Part shown: in pieces, positions 11,338 to 20,195 of the stretch
Position numbering within the stretch: the first letter of the stretch is position 1
Layout of the letters: each line of letters opens with the position of its first letter
Source of the DNA: Rhodospirillales bacterium
GTDB lineage: Bacteria; Pseudomonadota; Alphaproteobacteria; Acetobacterales; Acetobacteraceae
Direction of reading: 5' to 3'
Length of the DNA stretch: 44,923 nt
Assembly: GCA_025351925.1 (NCBI GenBank)
Contig: JANXVC010000273.1
Span: forward strand, 1 to 44,923
Position numbers and translations under genes: made by a program
Notes under the pieces: generated by a model
What the model was told of the DNA's origin: nothing
Database searches by the model: none
What the model saw: only the letters and a program-made list of their open reading frames with translations

Positions 11338-11611
11338 ATAACAAAGCGTTATGGGTGAGTCCGCAGATTGAGCATGCGACCACAGCACGGTCCGACAAAT
11401 CGACTTCAAGTTGAAGATTATAGATTTAATGCAACCGTACTTTGACATGTCAGGCGTTCTGCCGCTAGGTGGTGCAATGCTAGCGTGAACGAGTGGGGTT
11501 CCTCGCCATGCCGACACATTCTTCCGGCAAACAAAGCTTCGCATATGGCATATTAAGTCTGCCGCAAACCGGGCCGCGTATCCGGCATCATGCCGGGCGA
11601 ACGCCACCAAA
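11338..11611. other. AT-richer gene-free stretch with two short palindromes
   Basis: No gene is supported here. Two exact palindromic sites are visible: CTTCAA-G-TTGAAG at 11404-11416 and TGACATGTCA at 11443-11452. The second overlaps a perfect -35-like TTGACA (11442-11447), but no convincing -10 follows at 16-18 bases. The stretch should contain the promoter of the downstream sensor kinase. Confidence 0.4.
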
Positions 11612-13462
11612 ATGAATAAGATTGTTACCCTAGGCAGCGTTGCCGCCGCCTGCAATGAGGTTTTGATTACGGAGGAGCTGGACCATCGGCCCTCTCGGAA
11701 GCCGGATTTCGAGGCCGAGAACGTCGCCTTGGCTGCGCTGGCTCGCAAGCTGGCGTCACGCCCGGAGGCGGTGCTGCAGAAACTTGTCGATGTCGTGCTG
11801 AAGCTGTGCCGGGCCGGCTCGTCTGGCATCAGCTTCTTGGAGCCCGGTGGCGATCCCGAGATGTTCCGCTGGCGCGCTGTCGCTGGACACCTTGTAACCT
11901 ACCTCGACGATGTCATCCCGCGCGCGACCAGCCCTTGCGGAATGGTGCTCCTTCAGAACAACACCATGCTGTTTCGACATGTCACCGCGCGGCACTTCCC
12001 CGCCGTGAGCGGGCTCGAAGCATCGATCTTCGAAACCCTGATCGTGCCTTTCCATCGGGACGACAAGCCGATCGGGACGGTTTGGGCTATGGCCCACACG
12101 CCAGAGCGGAGGTTCGACGCCGAGGATGCACGGTTGCTGAATAGCCTGGCACATTTTGCCTCAGCTGCCTATCAAGTCGTTACTGCGCTGGACGTCGCGG
12201 AAGCCGGGCGCCGGGAGCTGGAGCGGCGGGTGGACGGGCGCACGCGCGCGTTGCACGACGCCAACGCGGCTCTGCGGCAGGAGGCCGACGAGCGCGCACG
12301 GGTCGAGGACGCCCTGCGGCAGCTGCAGAAAATGGAGGCGGTGGGCCAACTCACCGGCGGGATCGCACACGACTTCAACAACATGCTGCAGGGTATCGGC
12401 GGCAGCCTGGAGCTGCTGCAGCGGCGCGTGGAGCAGAACCGGGTGCCCGAGGCGCTGCACTATCTCGAGAACGCGCGCAACGGCGTGGAGCGTGCGGCGG
12501 TGCTCACCCACCGTCTGCTCGCTTTCGCCCGGCGCCAGACGCTGCAGCCCCGCCCGATCGCGTTGGACGCGTCGATTACGAACCTCGCCGAGCTGATCCG
12601 GCGCACCATGGGGCCAGGCATCACGGTGGAGCTGTGCCTAGGCGACCACAGTCAGCCAGTGATGTGCGACCGGAACCAGCTCGAGAGCGCCTTGCTGAAC
12701 CTGGCGATCAACGCGCGCGACGCGATGCCTGACGGCGGCACGCTGACAATCGCGACGGCCGACCGGCAGCTGACCTGGGCCGATCTGTCCGGCCAGGACG
12801 AGGCGAAGCCGGGCGGCTATCTCGAAATCAGCGTGGCTGATGACGGCATCGGCATGACGCCGAGCGTGGCGGCGCGGGCCTTCGAGCCATTCTTCACGAC
12901 AAAGCCCGTCGGCCAGGGCACCGGATTGGGCCTGTCGCAGCTCTATGGTTTCGCCCGCCAGTCGGGCGGCTCGGCGCGGTTGGAGAGCGTGCTCGGTAAA
13001 GGGACGACAGTGCGGCTGTTTTTGCCCCGCTACACCGAACCCGCAGCGCTGCCGCCGCCGCACGCGCATCACCCGGACGCCCGCACCGAGGCCCGAAGCA
13101 CGGTGCTGGTTGTAGAGGATGAGGCGATCATCCGTGCCTTGGTCGTCGAGACGCTGCGCGAGCAGGGCCACGTCGTGCTCGAAGCCGCGGACGGTCCTGG
13201 CGGCCTCCAGGCGCTGCAGTCCGTCGCTCATGTGGACCTGCTGGTGACCGACATAGGCCTGCCGGGAATGAATGGGCGGCAGCTCGCCGACGCAGCCCGT
13301 TTGGACCGGCCCGACCTGCCGGTGCTGCTGATCACCGGCTATGCCGGCCCGGCGCTGGATGTGCAGCTCGCCCCGGGCATTGAGGTGCTCACCAAGCCGT
13401 TCTCCCTCGATGCCCTGGCTGCCAAGACGCGCAGCATGGTGGAGGGCGTCGGCGCGGGTTAG
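11612..13462 (+). CDS. Hybrid sensor histidine kinase (GAF - HisKA - HATPase - receiver)
   Basis: Signal-transducing kinase of 616 residues. An N-terminal GAF-type sensor (about 45-195) is followed by a coiled-coil linker (about 200-240), a HisKA-like phospho-acceptor segment GGIAHDFNNML with His253, and an HATPase domain with NLAINARDAM (N box), ADDGIGM (G1) and GTGLGLS (G2). It ends in a receiver domain with VVEDE, acceptor Asp547 in VTDIGLPGMNG, and LTKPF. No transmembrane segment is seen, so sensing is probably cytoplasmic. There is no cognate output gene next to it. Input signal unknown. Confidence 0.92.
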   Translation: MNKIVTLGSVAAACNEVLITEELDHRPSRKPDFEAENVALAALARKLASRPEAVLQKLVDVVLKLCRAGSSGISFLEPGGDPEMFRWRAVAGHLVTYLDDVIPRATSPCGMVLLQNNTMLFRHVTARHFPAVSGLEASIFETLIVPFHRDDKPIGTVWAMAHTPERRFDAEDARLLNSLAHFASAAYQVVTALDVAEAGRRELERRVDGRTRALHDANAALRQEADERARVEDALRQLQKMEAVGQLTGGIAHDFNNMLQGIGGSLELLQRRVEQNRVPEALHYLENARNGVERAAVLTHRLLAFARRQTLQPRPIALDASITNLAELIRRTMGPGITVELCLGDHSQPVMCDRNQLESALLNLAINARDAMPDGGTLTIATADRQLTWADLSGQDEAKPGGYLEISVADDGIGMTPSVAARAFEPFFTTKPVGQGTGLGLSQLYGFARQSGGSARLESVLGKGTTVRLFLPRYTEPAALPPPHAHHPDARTEARSTVLVVEDEAIIRALVVETLREQGHVVLEAADGPGGLQALQSVAHVDLLVTDIGLPGMNGRQLADAARLDRPDLPVLLITGYAGPALDVQLAPGIEVLTKPFSLDALAAKTRSMVEGVGAG

Positions 13463-13467
13463 ACTGT

Positions 13468-14154
13468 TTACTGCATTTCGAACCGCTCCCCGGCGGCCTG
13501 CCCGGCGTCGAACGCGGCCGGGTTCACCGGATGCTCCGACGGGTTGCGTGACCGAAGGTGCAGGCCAAGCTTGTCCATCTCCGCATCGAGCACCCCGGCC
13601 TTCGCGACCGCCACGTCCCGGCCGGACAATCTATGCAGCGCCGCCTCACGCCCTTTACGCATCGCCGCGAGCTTCGCCTGGATGCCGTGCGAGAGGCCGA
13701 GCACGAACGAGGTATGCAGCGCCCGCCGCTTGCCGCCGCGGCCGCGCAGGTAGTCGGGACTAGCTCGAAACCGGTTGGCCTCGGTCTCGAAGGCGCGGGC
13801 GATCAGCGGCATGAGGGTGGCGGCCGCCTTGATGTCGGCGGGCAGGCCGAAGAACACCTGTATCAGCCGGCCCTCCGCATCGGTCTCGAACCAAGACCGG
13901 CAATCAACGAAATCCGCCACCGCCGGCGCACACTCATCGATTGGTCCGATCCGGCTCCGACCCGTCGGCAGCTCCACCCGCATGCAGGGCTGCGCCTGCA
14001 GTTCGAGCTCGGACATCGAAAGATCATGCCGGTTCAGCAGCTCCGTCACCTTGGCCGCCGCCGCCATTGCCTCCTGCTCGGTGCAGCCGCGGTCGGTCGT
14101 CTTGGAGCGCAGCGCCTGGATGCGTGCCAGCAACGCCGCGGTATCAGCGCCCAT
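13468..14154 (-). CDS. DUF2786 domain protein
   Basis: A 228-residue soluble protein. The N-terminal 45 residues ([20 protein letters not shown] ending at a short Asp-Leu-Ser-Met segment) match the DUF2786 pattern of a helix pair with a Glu-Ala-Met-Ala core; the C-terminal part is basic and helical. The biochemical role of this family is unknown. It begins 6 bases after the pirin gene and is probably cotranscribed with it. Its 3' end faces the hybrid kinase gene 5 bases away. Confidence 0.75.
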   Translation of the reverse strand: MGADTAALLARIQALRSKTTDRGCTEQEAMAAAAKVTELLNRHDLSMSELELQAQPCMRVELPTGRSRIGPIDECAPAVADFVDCRSWFETDAEGRLIQVFFGLPADIKAAATLMPLIARAFETEANRFRASPDYLRGRGGKRRALHTSFVLGLSHGIQAKLAAMRKGREAALHRLSGRDVAVAKAGVLDAEMDKLGLHLRSRNPSEHPVNPAAFDAGQAAGERFEMQ

Positions 14155-14160
14155 CGCCGC

Positions 14161-15074
14161 CTACTCGGGCAGCGGGATGAACTCGGCGTCCCCCGCCACC
14201 CGGTCGAACCGGCCGGCGCGCCAGTCCGCCTTGGCCTGCTCGATCCGCTCGCGCCGGCTCGACACCAGGTTCCACCAGACGTGCCGCGGCCCGTCCATCG
14301 GCTCGCCCCTAGCACCAGCACCCGGGCGGCGGTCTGCGCGCGCAGCGTGATTGGGTCGCCGGGCCGCAGCACCAGCAGGCGGCCGGAGCCGTGGGCATCG
14401 CCGCCGATCTCGATGGTGCCGTCCAGCACATAGACCGCGCGCTCGATATGCTCGGTGCCGATCGGCAGGCTGGTGCCTGCGTCCAGCGTCGCATCCGCGT
14501 AGATCATATCGGAGAAGGTCCGCACCGGGGAGCGCACCCCGAGCATCTCGCCGGCGATCACCCGGACGCGCTTGCCCTCCCCCGTCACCTCTGGCAGCGC
14601 GTCACGGCCGACATGGGAGAAGTCCGGCGCTGTCTCCTCATGCGCCTGCGGCAGCGCGACCCAGGTCTGGATGCCGTGCAGCGACTTCTCTGCCGGACGC
14701 AGCTCCGCCGCGGTGCGCTCCGAGTGCACGATGCCGCGCCCCGCGGTCATCCAGTTCACCGCACCCGGCTGGATCGCCTGCACGGTGCCCAGGCTGTCCC
14801 GGTGCATGATCTCGCCCTCGAACAGATAGGTCACGGTGGCGAGCCCGATATGCGGATGCGGCCGCACGTCCAGGCCACGGCCGGCGTGGAACACCGCGGG
14901 TCCCATATGGTCGAAGAACACGAAGGGGCCGACCATCTGCCGCTCGGTGGACGGCAGCGCGCGCCGCACCTGGAAGCCGCCGAGGTCACGCGCGCCCGGC
15001 ACGATGACGGTCTCCACCAACGGGCCATCCGGTCCCAGCATCGGCTCGGCATCGTCTCCGGCATAGCGGCTCAT
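14161..15074 (-). pseudogene. Pirin family protein, disrupted by a 1-base frameshift
   Basis: Cupin-fold pirin-like protein, about 304 residues if the frame is restored, the family's normal size. Seen in the first frame from the ATG at 15074: [12 protein letters not shown], the metal-site segment [26 protein letters not shown], and a second cupin half. At 14306-14309 a run of four G on the coding strand has lost one base: the first frame drifts into arginine-rich nonsense, while the next frame continues [11 protein letters not shown] and ends at 14161 with FIPLPE, a normal pirin C-terminus. Either a recent mutation or a homopolymer sequencing error. Lies 52 bases after the beta-propeller gene. 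Confidence 0.85.
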
Positions 15075-15126
15075 AGCGGTCTCCTCGTCCCAGTGCAGCG
15101 TCCTGGGTGAGAATATGGAGTGCCGG

Positions 15127-16068
15127 CTATGGCGGCGCCAGGAACGTCCCGAACGCCCGCGGGCTCTCGCCGACCTTGATCTTGCGGACGACCTTGCCGG
15201 CGGCGACATCGATTTCGGCCAGCCGGTTGTCCATCCAGACCGCCACATAGGCCCGTGTGCCGTCGGCGGACATGGCGATGCCCTCGGGATAGTCGCCCAC
15301 GGCAATCTCAGGCAGCGCCGTGAAGGCGCCGTCAAACACCGATAGCGTGCCGCTGTGCTGGTTGGTCACCAAAATGCGCGAGCCGTCCGCGGTGACCGCG
15401 ACGGCGTAGGGGAACTCGCCGACCGCAAGGCGCCGGGTCTCCTTCAACGTGGCCGCGTCCACCACCGACACGTCGCTCGACTGCACGTTGGCGACGAAGA
15501 CCCGGCCGCCCTGCACCGTCACCCCGAACGGCGCGTGTCCAACCGGCACCGTCGCAAGCGTATCGAGGGTGCGGAGATCGATGACCGACAGCGTGTCGCT
15601 CTCGCGATTGGCGACATAGAGCCGTGTGCCCTCAGGGTCGATGGCGAGGCCGGAGGGCGACTGGCCGACCTTGATGGGCGCAGCATTGGTCTGCCCGGCC
15701 ACGTCCAGCACCGCAACCGTGTCGCCATACCAATCCGCCACGAACACCCGGCCGTCCTGCGGGCTCACCACGACACCGAGCGGCCCGGCGCCCGCCGGCA
15801 CCTCCGCCGCCAGTGTCAGGCGGCCATTCGTGCGCTCCAGGACGCTGACGCTGTGCCCCTCTGGGTTGGTGACATAGACATGCCGTCCATCCGCCGCCAC
15901 CGCCACCCCGGCGGGCTTCGCACCGACGCCAATGGTTTGGACGACGGCGCCCGTCGCGGTGTCCACGACCGAGACCGAGTCATCGCCCTGGTTGGTGACG
16001 TAGGCAAGCTCCGCCCGGGCTGGCAACGTCAGGGCCATCAGCGTCAGGCAGGCCAGGGCAGGCCTCAA
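15127..16068 (-). CDS. Secreted YVTN beta-propeller protein
   Basis: Periplasmic seven-bladed propeller of about 313 residues with repeated YVTN-type blades ([49 protein letters not shown] and others). The start is taken as TTG at 16068: its bases overlap the TGA stop of the upstream gene (TTGA), and the product then begins with a clean signal peptide, [19 protein letters not shown]. The alternative ATG at 16038 leaves a shorter leader. Third gene of a gfa-SRPBCC-propeller run. Propellers of this kind recur beside PQQ dehydrogenases; the partner is unknown. Confidence 0.85.
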   Translation of the reverse strand: MRPALACLTLMALTLPARAELAYVTNQGDDSVSVVDTATGAVVQTIGVGAKPAGVAVAADGRHVYVTNPEGHSVSVLERTNGRLTLAAEVPAGAGPLGVVVSPQDGRVFVADWYGDTVAVLDVAGQTNAAPIKVGQSPSGLAIDPEGTRLYVANRESDTLSVIDLRTLDTLATVPVGHAPFGVTVQGGRVFVANVQSSDVSVVDAATLKETRRLAVGEFPYAVAVTADGSRILVTNQHSGTLSVFDGAFTALPEIAVGDYPEGIAMSADGTRAYVAVWMDNRLAEIDVAAGKVVRKIKVGESPRAFGTFLAPP

Positions 16069-16619
16069 CCAGCGCGCTCGGCAAGGACCTTGATGTTGTC
16101 GAGCCCGGCGCGCAGCACGCCCGCGACCGCCTTGGACGACGCGGCGTCGTTCAGCTCGGGCGGCGGGTCGTTCAGCATGTAGCCGCGGTAGAACGCCGCC
16201 CGCCACTCGATCGTGCTGCCGCCGGACGGACCGTCCTGGACCTCGAACCACGCGGTGTAGTTGTTCACCGGCAAGACCTTGGGGTCCACCGCCTCGATCT
16301 TGTATTGGTAGCTGTGCGCGGCAGCGTCGTATTTGACCAACTCCTCTTCGAAGTGCGGATCGCCCTCGACCTTGAGCGTAAGCGTGCGCTTGGAGCCGAT
16401 CGCGTTGCCGTGGTCTGCCGGGCTGGATGCGATCAGCGGATGCCATTTGGCGATGGAGTCGAAGTCGCCGACGATGGCCCAGACCTGCGCCGGAGTGCGG
16501 GCGATATCGATGGTCTGGGTGACCTTTTGCCGCGTCGGGCCGTGCGCCTGCGCGGTCGCGAGGCCTGCCGCGGTGGCGGTCAGGGTGGCGACGAGCCGTC
16601 GCCGGGAAATATGCAGCAT
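16065..16619 (-). CDS. Secreted SRPBCC (polyketide-cyclase-like), MxaD-type protein
   Basis: A 184-residue protein with an N-terminal export signal containing Ser-Arg-Arg-Arg (possibly Tat) followed by TLTATAAGLATAQA. The mature part is a START/SRPBCC fold: PAQVWAIVGDFDSIAKWHPL, then beta-strands with IEWRAAFYRG and a C-terminal long helix. Periplasmic SRPBCC proteins of this type include MxaD, which affects methanol dehydrogenase-cytochrome coupling in methylotrophs. Position between gfa and a beta-propeller gene fits such a role, but this is inference. Ends in TGA overlapping the next start. Confidence 0.78.
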   Translation of the reverse strand: MLHISRRRLVATLTATAAGLATAQAHGPTRQKVTQTIDIARTPAQVWAIVGDFDSIAKWHPLIASSPADHGNAIGSKRTLTLKVEGDPHFEEELVKYDAAAHSYQYKIEAVDPKVLPVNNYTAWFEVQDGPSGGSTIEWRAAFYRGYMLNDPPPELNDAASSKAVAGVLRAGLDNIKVLAERAG

Positions 16620-16705
16620 GTCCGTTCCTCCATCCCGCGCCCCTGTCGCACGCGGGCGATAGGATTGCGCGGAATGGCGGACGGCACCAGGGGCCTAGCG
16701 GTAAA

Positions 16706-17284
16706 CTATGCTGCCAGCGCGCCGCTACGCTTGGCCACGTGGGTCGCGATCAGGTCCATCAGCGGCGGCGACAGGCAGTCATACGGCTCGAGGCCGATCT
16801 CGCGGAGCCGCGCCCGCACGGCGCCCATCTGGTCGGGCTTGGCGCCGGCCTCGATGATGGACGACACGAACGCCGCGAACTCCGGCGCTGCCCAGCCCTG
16901 CTCGTGCGACAGCTCGGTGTGGACGAAGTCCAAGCCGTAGAACGGGTGGTCCTTGTTCTCAATCCGCCCGTATAGGTGTGCGCCGCAGCCGGTGCAGGCG
17001 TGGCGCTGGATCGCCGCGTTGGCATCGACGACCTTCAGCTTGTCGCCGTTCTCCAGCACCTTGATCTTGTCGCGCGACACGACGGCGACGACCGAGAACA
17101 CCGATCCCGCCGGCTTCCAGCATTTGGTGCAGCCGCAGGCGTGGTTGAAGGCGGTCTGTGCCGAGACCTCGACCTTCACCGGGTTGGTGGCGCACTTGCA
17201 GACGAGCGTGCCGCCGGCAAAGCCCGCGACCGCCGGCTTAATGCCGTCGTCCACGGAGGGATGGATGTGAATGTCGCTGGCCAT
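16706..17284 (-). CDS. gfa: S-(hydroxymethyl)glutathione synthase (glutathione-dependent formaldehyde-activating enzyme)
   Basis: Promotes condensation of formaldehyde with glutathione, the entry to glutathione-dependent formaldehyde oxidation. It has 192 residues, typical length. The zinc-binding cysteines are all visible: Cys29 and Cys31 (CKC), Cys50, Cys52 and Cys55 (CGCTKC), Cys97 and Cys100 (CTGCGAH). The C-terminal extension with [14 protein letters not shown] is characteristic of Gfa rather than generic GFA-fold proteins. AAGGA precedes the ATG at 17284. First gene of a minus-strand run; the next two pathway enzymes are encoded at 33.2 kb and 20.2 kb. Confidence 0.95.
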   Translation of the reverse strand: MASDIHIHPSVDDGIKPAVAGFAGGTLVCKCATNPVKVEVSAQTAFNHACGCTKCWKPAGSVFSVVAVVSRDKIKVLENGDKLKVVDANAAIQRHACTGCGAHLYGRIENKDHPFYGLDFVHTELSHEQGWAAPEFAAFVSSIIEAGAKPDQMGAVRARLREIGLEPYDCLSPPLMDLIATHVAKRSGALAA

Positions 17285-17304
17285 GACGGTTCCTTCAAAT
17301 GCAA

Positions 17305-17323
17305 AGCCGGTTGCTGCCCGGCT
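17305..17323 (-). other. Small hairpin in gfa leader
   Basis: AGCCGG (17305-17310) and CCGGCT (17318-17323) form a perfect 6-bp stem with a 7-base loop, 20 bases upstream of the gfa start codon. It could affect translation of gfa or be incidental. A TATAGT hexamer lies further upstream (minus strand) and is the best -10 candidate. Confidence 0.35.
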
Positions 17324-17449
17324 TCTGTTGTTGATGTAATACTATAACAGCATCACGACTGCGTTTCGTCGGCGCTGTGCATGGTTTCTACACCAATGAT
17401 CCGGCTGCACAACATGGGCCGCTCAAATCATGCTGGCCGGAGTGCTGCC

Positions 17450-19810
17450 TCAGAACGTCACCCGCACGCCGCCGAAGCCGCCTACCGGAGCGGCCAGGCT
17501 ATAGGAGCGTGGGTTGGTGGCGTTCGGAGCCTGGGCTATCGGAACCGCCGTGGTCGGCGAGAAGGTGCCGTAGGTGTAGTATTTTGCGTCGTTGACGTTC
17601 TCGACCAGCCCGAAAAGCTGGACATTCGACGTGAGCTGATACTGCGTGTTCAGGTTAAGCGTGACGAAGGCCGGCAGGCGCGGCGTGAGGTTGGCCCGGT
17701 CGCCAAACAGGGTTTGGCTGCTCTGGTAGATCCCCGCCGCCCCCACGGTCCACTTGTCGGTGACCTTGCAGTAGGCGCCAAATTTGAGTTGGTTCGTCGG
17801 AATGCCAGGGATGCGATTGCCGGGCCGGACGGTGATGTTGCCTTGGGCGTCAGCCTGCGGATTGCTGCCGGCGGCCTCGACGAAGGTGCTCTGGAAGGTC
17901 GCGTCGGTGTAGCTGTAATTGACGTAGCCCAGCCAGCGCGGCGTCTTGATCTGCACGCCAGCGTCCACGCCCTGCCGCCGCGTCTGGCCCGCATTCTGGA
18001 AGAACGCCCGTCCAAGAGTGACGCTGTTGACGAAGGCGATATCGTCGTCGAGCGTGGTGCGGAACAGGCCCAGATTGTAGGTGAGCCGCACGTCGTCCGC
18101 GGGCCGGACCGTGCCGCGCAGCCCGGCCTCGACGCTGTGCGCCACGACCTGTTTTAGATTCGGGTCGCCGGTGAAGAAGTTAGCGAGGCTGCAGCTGTCG
18201 GCCGGCCCGGCGCAGGATAGCTCGGCGGGCGTGGGCGCGCGGTTGGCTTCGGAGTAGCCGGCATAGGCGGTGAGCCAGGGGGTGACGTCGTAGGTGGCGC
18301 CGATGGCCGGGTTGAAGCGGTTATAGGTGTGCTGACCCGTCAGGTTGCCGCCACCCTGGTCGGACAGGTCGATCTGCGCCGCATTGAAGCGGCCGGACAC
18401 CGTGACCGCCAACCGTGGAGTCACGTTCAGCGTATCGGAGACGAAGACGCCGTAATAGGCGTTGCTGGTCGCGAGCCGCACCGGCGTATTCGTGCCCGGC
18501 TCGTCGATCGTGATGCCAGGACCGGCAAAAACACGGTCCAGGGGCGTGAGGCCGCCAATCAGTGCGGTCGCGCCGAACTGCGTCTGCGCGCCGTCGAAGC
18601 TGAAGCCGCCCACCAGATGGTTCTTAAGACCGAACACGTCGCTGGTGTTCGTCACCTGCACGGACGCGCCATAGCTGTTGGTGTTCGTCGATTGCCGGTT
18701 CAGTTGGGAATAGGGACCGCCGTTCAAGAAGTCCGGGATCAACCCGCCGCCGCGGGTCGTGCTGAATGCGCCGTTGTTGTTGACGAGCAGCCCGGAGCCG
18801 TCATTGGCAGGCACATCGGCCGACACGTTGCCGTTGGTCAGCCTTTGCAGCAGGTAGCTGTAATAGGCGAGCGCCTGGACTGAGGTCGTCTCGGATACGT
18901 CGTAGCTGCCCTGCAGGTTCACGCCCAGATAGCGGTTGGCGATGAGGTTCGGCGCCGTGAACTGCGCGGCCGGATCGGCGGCCAGCAGCTCGACGGGTGA
19001 CGTGCCAGGGCCGTTCAGCACCGAGTTCGCCAGCGTTAGGTTGAGGTGCACCTCGGAGCGCTCGCCGCGCCAGCCGAGGTCGCCGTAGAAGTTCCGGATG
19101 TCGGACGACTGCAGGTTGCGCCAGCCATCCTGGTGCCGCTCGGAGCCAGCGACGTAGGTGCTGAGATTGCCGACCTGCTTGCCATATTGGAACTCGCCGA
19201 CGACCCGGCCGAACGAACCGCCATACAGCGCCGCCTCGCCGCCATGGTAGGTGAAGCCGTTCTTCAGCTGCACGCTGATCGATCCGCCCAGCGCGTTCAG
19301 GCCGAACACTGGGTTGGGGCCTTCCAGGTTCAGTTGGTTGATGGCGATGCTGGGGATCAGGTCCCAGTTCACCGTGTCGCCGAAGGCATCGTTGAAGCGC
19401 GCACCGTTCACATAGACCGCCAGCCCCTGCGATACGCCCTGCAGGGGAGAGGCTTGGAAGCCATGATACTGCAGGGTCGGCTGGTCGGGGTTGCCCGATG
19501 CGGATTCAAGGTTGACGCCGCCGACCTGCTCGTTGAGCGCCCGCAGTGCGTTGGGCGTGCCGTCGCGGGCGACGTCGCCCCGGTTCAGCACACTGGTCTG
19601 GGCCGGCAGCTTATTGCGGTCAATGCCGGAACCCAGCAGCGGGCTGCTGCCGACGATGTTGACCGTCGGCAGGGCAGTCTCAGCGGGAAGTCCGTCATCC
19701 AGCGGGACGCCTGCCTGGGCCAGCGTAGCCGTCGGCCTCAGCGCCACCGCGGGCGTTATCACAGCGATGGCGGTGGAGATGGCCACGCTCCGCCACACTA
19801 AACTCGTCAT
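17450..19810 (-). CDS. TonB-dependent outer-membrane receptor
   Basis: A 786-residue ligand-gated porin. N-terminal signal region (about 1-31), a possible TonB box (LPTVNIVG near residue 47), a plug domain (about 60-190, with GLAVYVNGARFNDAFGDTVN and NPVFGLNALGGSISVQ), then a 22-strand type barrel ending in GGVRVTF with the terminal phenylalanine expected of outer-membrane proteins. Last gene of an apparent operon: EthD-like, S-formylglutathione hydrolase, EF-loop protein, receptor, with gaps of 3, 4 and 27 bases. Because methylotrophs with XoxF import lanthanides through TonB receptors coded nearby, this is a candidate for that role; the substrate cannot be proven from sequence. Confidence 0.92.
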   Translation of the reverse strand: MTSLVWRSVAISTAIAVITPAVALRPTATLAQAGVPLDDGLPAETALPTVNIVGSSPLLGSGIDRNKLPAQTSVLNRGDVARDGTPNALRALNEQVGGVNLESASGNPDQPTLQYHGFQASPLQGVSQGLAVYVNGARFNDAFGDTVNWDLIPSIAINQLNLEGPNPVFGLNALGGSISVQLKNGFTYHGGEAALYGGSFGRVVGEFQYGKQVGNLSTYVAGSERHQDGWRNLQSSDIRNFYGDLGWRGERSEVHLNLTLANSVLNGPGTSPVELLAADPAAQFTAPNLIANRYLGVNLQGSYDVSETTSVQALAYYSYLLQRLTNGNVSADVPANDGSGLLVNNNGAFSTTRGGGLIPDFLNGGPYSQLNRQSTNTNSYGASVQVTNTSDVFGLKNHLVGGFSFDGAQTQFGATALIGGLTPLDRVFAGPGITIDEPGTNTPVRLATSNAYYGVFVSDTLNVTPRLAVTVSGRFNAAQIDLSDQGGGNLTGQHTYNRFNPAIGATYDVTPWLTAYAGYSEANRAPTPAELSCAGPADSCSLANFFTGDPNLKQVVAHSVEAGLRGTVRPADDVRLTYNLGLFRTTLDDDIAFVNSVTLGRAFFQNAGQTRRQGVDAGVQIKTPRWLGYVNYSYTDATFQSTFVEAAGSNPQADAQGNITVRPGNRIPGIPTNQLKFGAYCKVTDKWTVGAAGIYQSSQTLFGDRANLTPRLPAFVTLNLNTQYQLTSNVQLFGLVENVNDAKYYTYGTFSPTTAVPIAQAPNATNPRSYSLAAPVGGFGGVRVTF

Positions 19811-19837
19811 TCAAACATCCTATCGGCCAGCTTTGGG

Positions 19838-20191
19838 CTACTTGCAGTCCACAAGGTCGCTGTCGGCCAGGGAAAACGAGTACTTGCCGCCGCTCTTCAC
19901 CTCCACGTTGCGGATCGTGCAGACCCGGCCGGGCTTGGTGGTCAGCCGTACGTCGTAGCGACCGGGCGCGATGCCGGTCAGGCGCAGGCGCTCATCGTGG
20001 TCCACGGTTCCGTCGCGGTCATTGGCGCACTGGTTGGAGCCGAACTCGCCCAAGACCCCGCCGTTGCCGGCCGGCGCCATGACCAGGTTGGTGATGGTGA
20101 AACTGGTCAGGTTCCAAAACGCCATCCGCTCCTGCGCCATGGCGGAATTTCCGACGCCGCACAGCGCCAGCACGGCCAACAAAATACGCAT
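19838..20191 (-). CDS. Small secreted protein with lanmodulin-like EF-hand loop
   Basis: Unassigned 117-residue protein with a signal peptide (MRILLAVLALCGVGNSAMA) and a compact beta-rich body. Residues 56-67 read ANDRDGTVDHDE, which lines up with a 12-residue EF-hand loop (Asp3, Asp5, Gly6, Val8, Asp9, Glu12) but has Ala at position 1. Lanmodulin loops have the same DGT-hydrophobic-D core. Cysteines 55, 91 and 116 remain in the mature part. It sits between the formylglutathione hydrolase and TonB receptor genes, 4 bases after the former. Metal binding is inference. Confidence 0.8.
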   Translation of the reverse strand: MRILLAVLALCGVGNSAMAQERMAFWNLTSFTITNLVMAPAGNGGVLGEFGSNQCANDRDGTVDHDERLRLTGIAPGRYDVRLTTKPGRVCTIRNVEVKSGGKYSFSLADSDLVDCK

Positions 20192-20195
20192 CAGA

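Noticed and set aside
11098-11829. 243-codon minus-strand frame opposite the DsbA remnant and kinase start
   Set aside because: Ser/Ala/Arg-rich, crosses a gene-free stretch and the antisense of a GAF domain; no domain seen.
19838-20191. Calling the EF-loop protein lanmodulin
   Set aside because: Lanmodulin has several EF hands on a helical body; here there is one loop, lacking Asp at position 1, on a beta-rich body.
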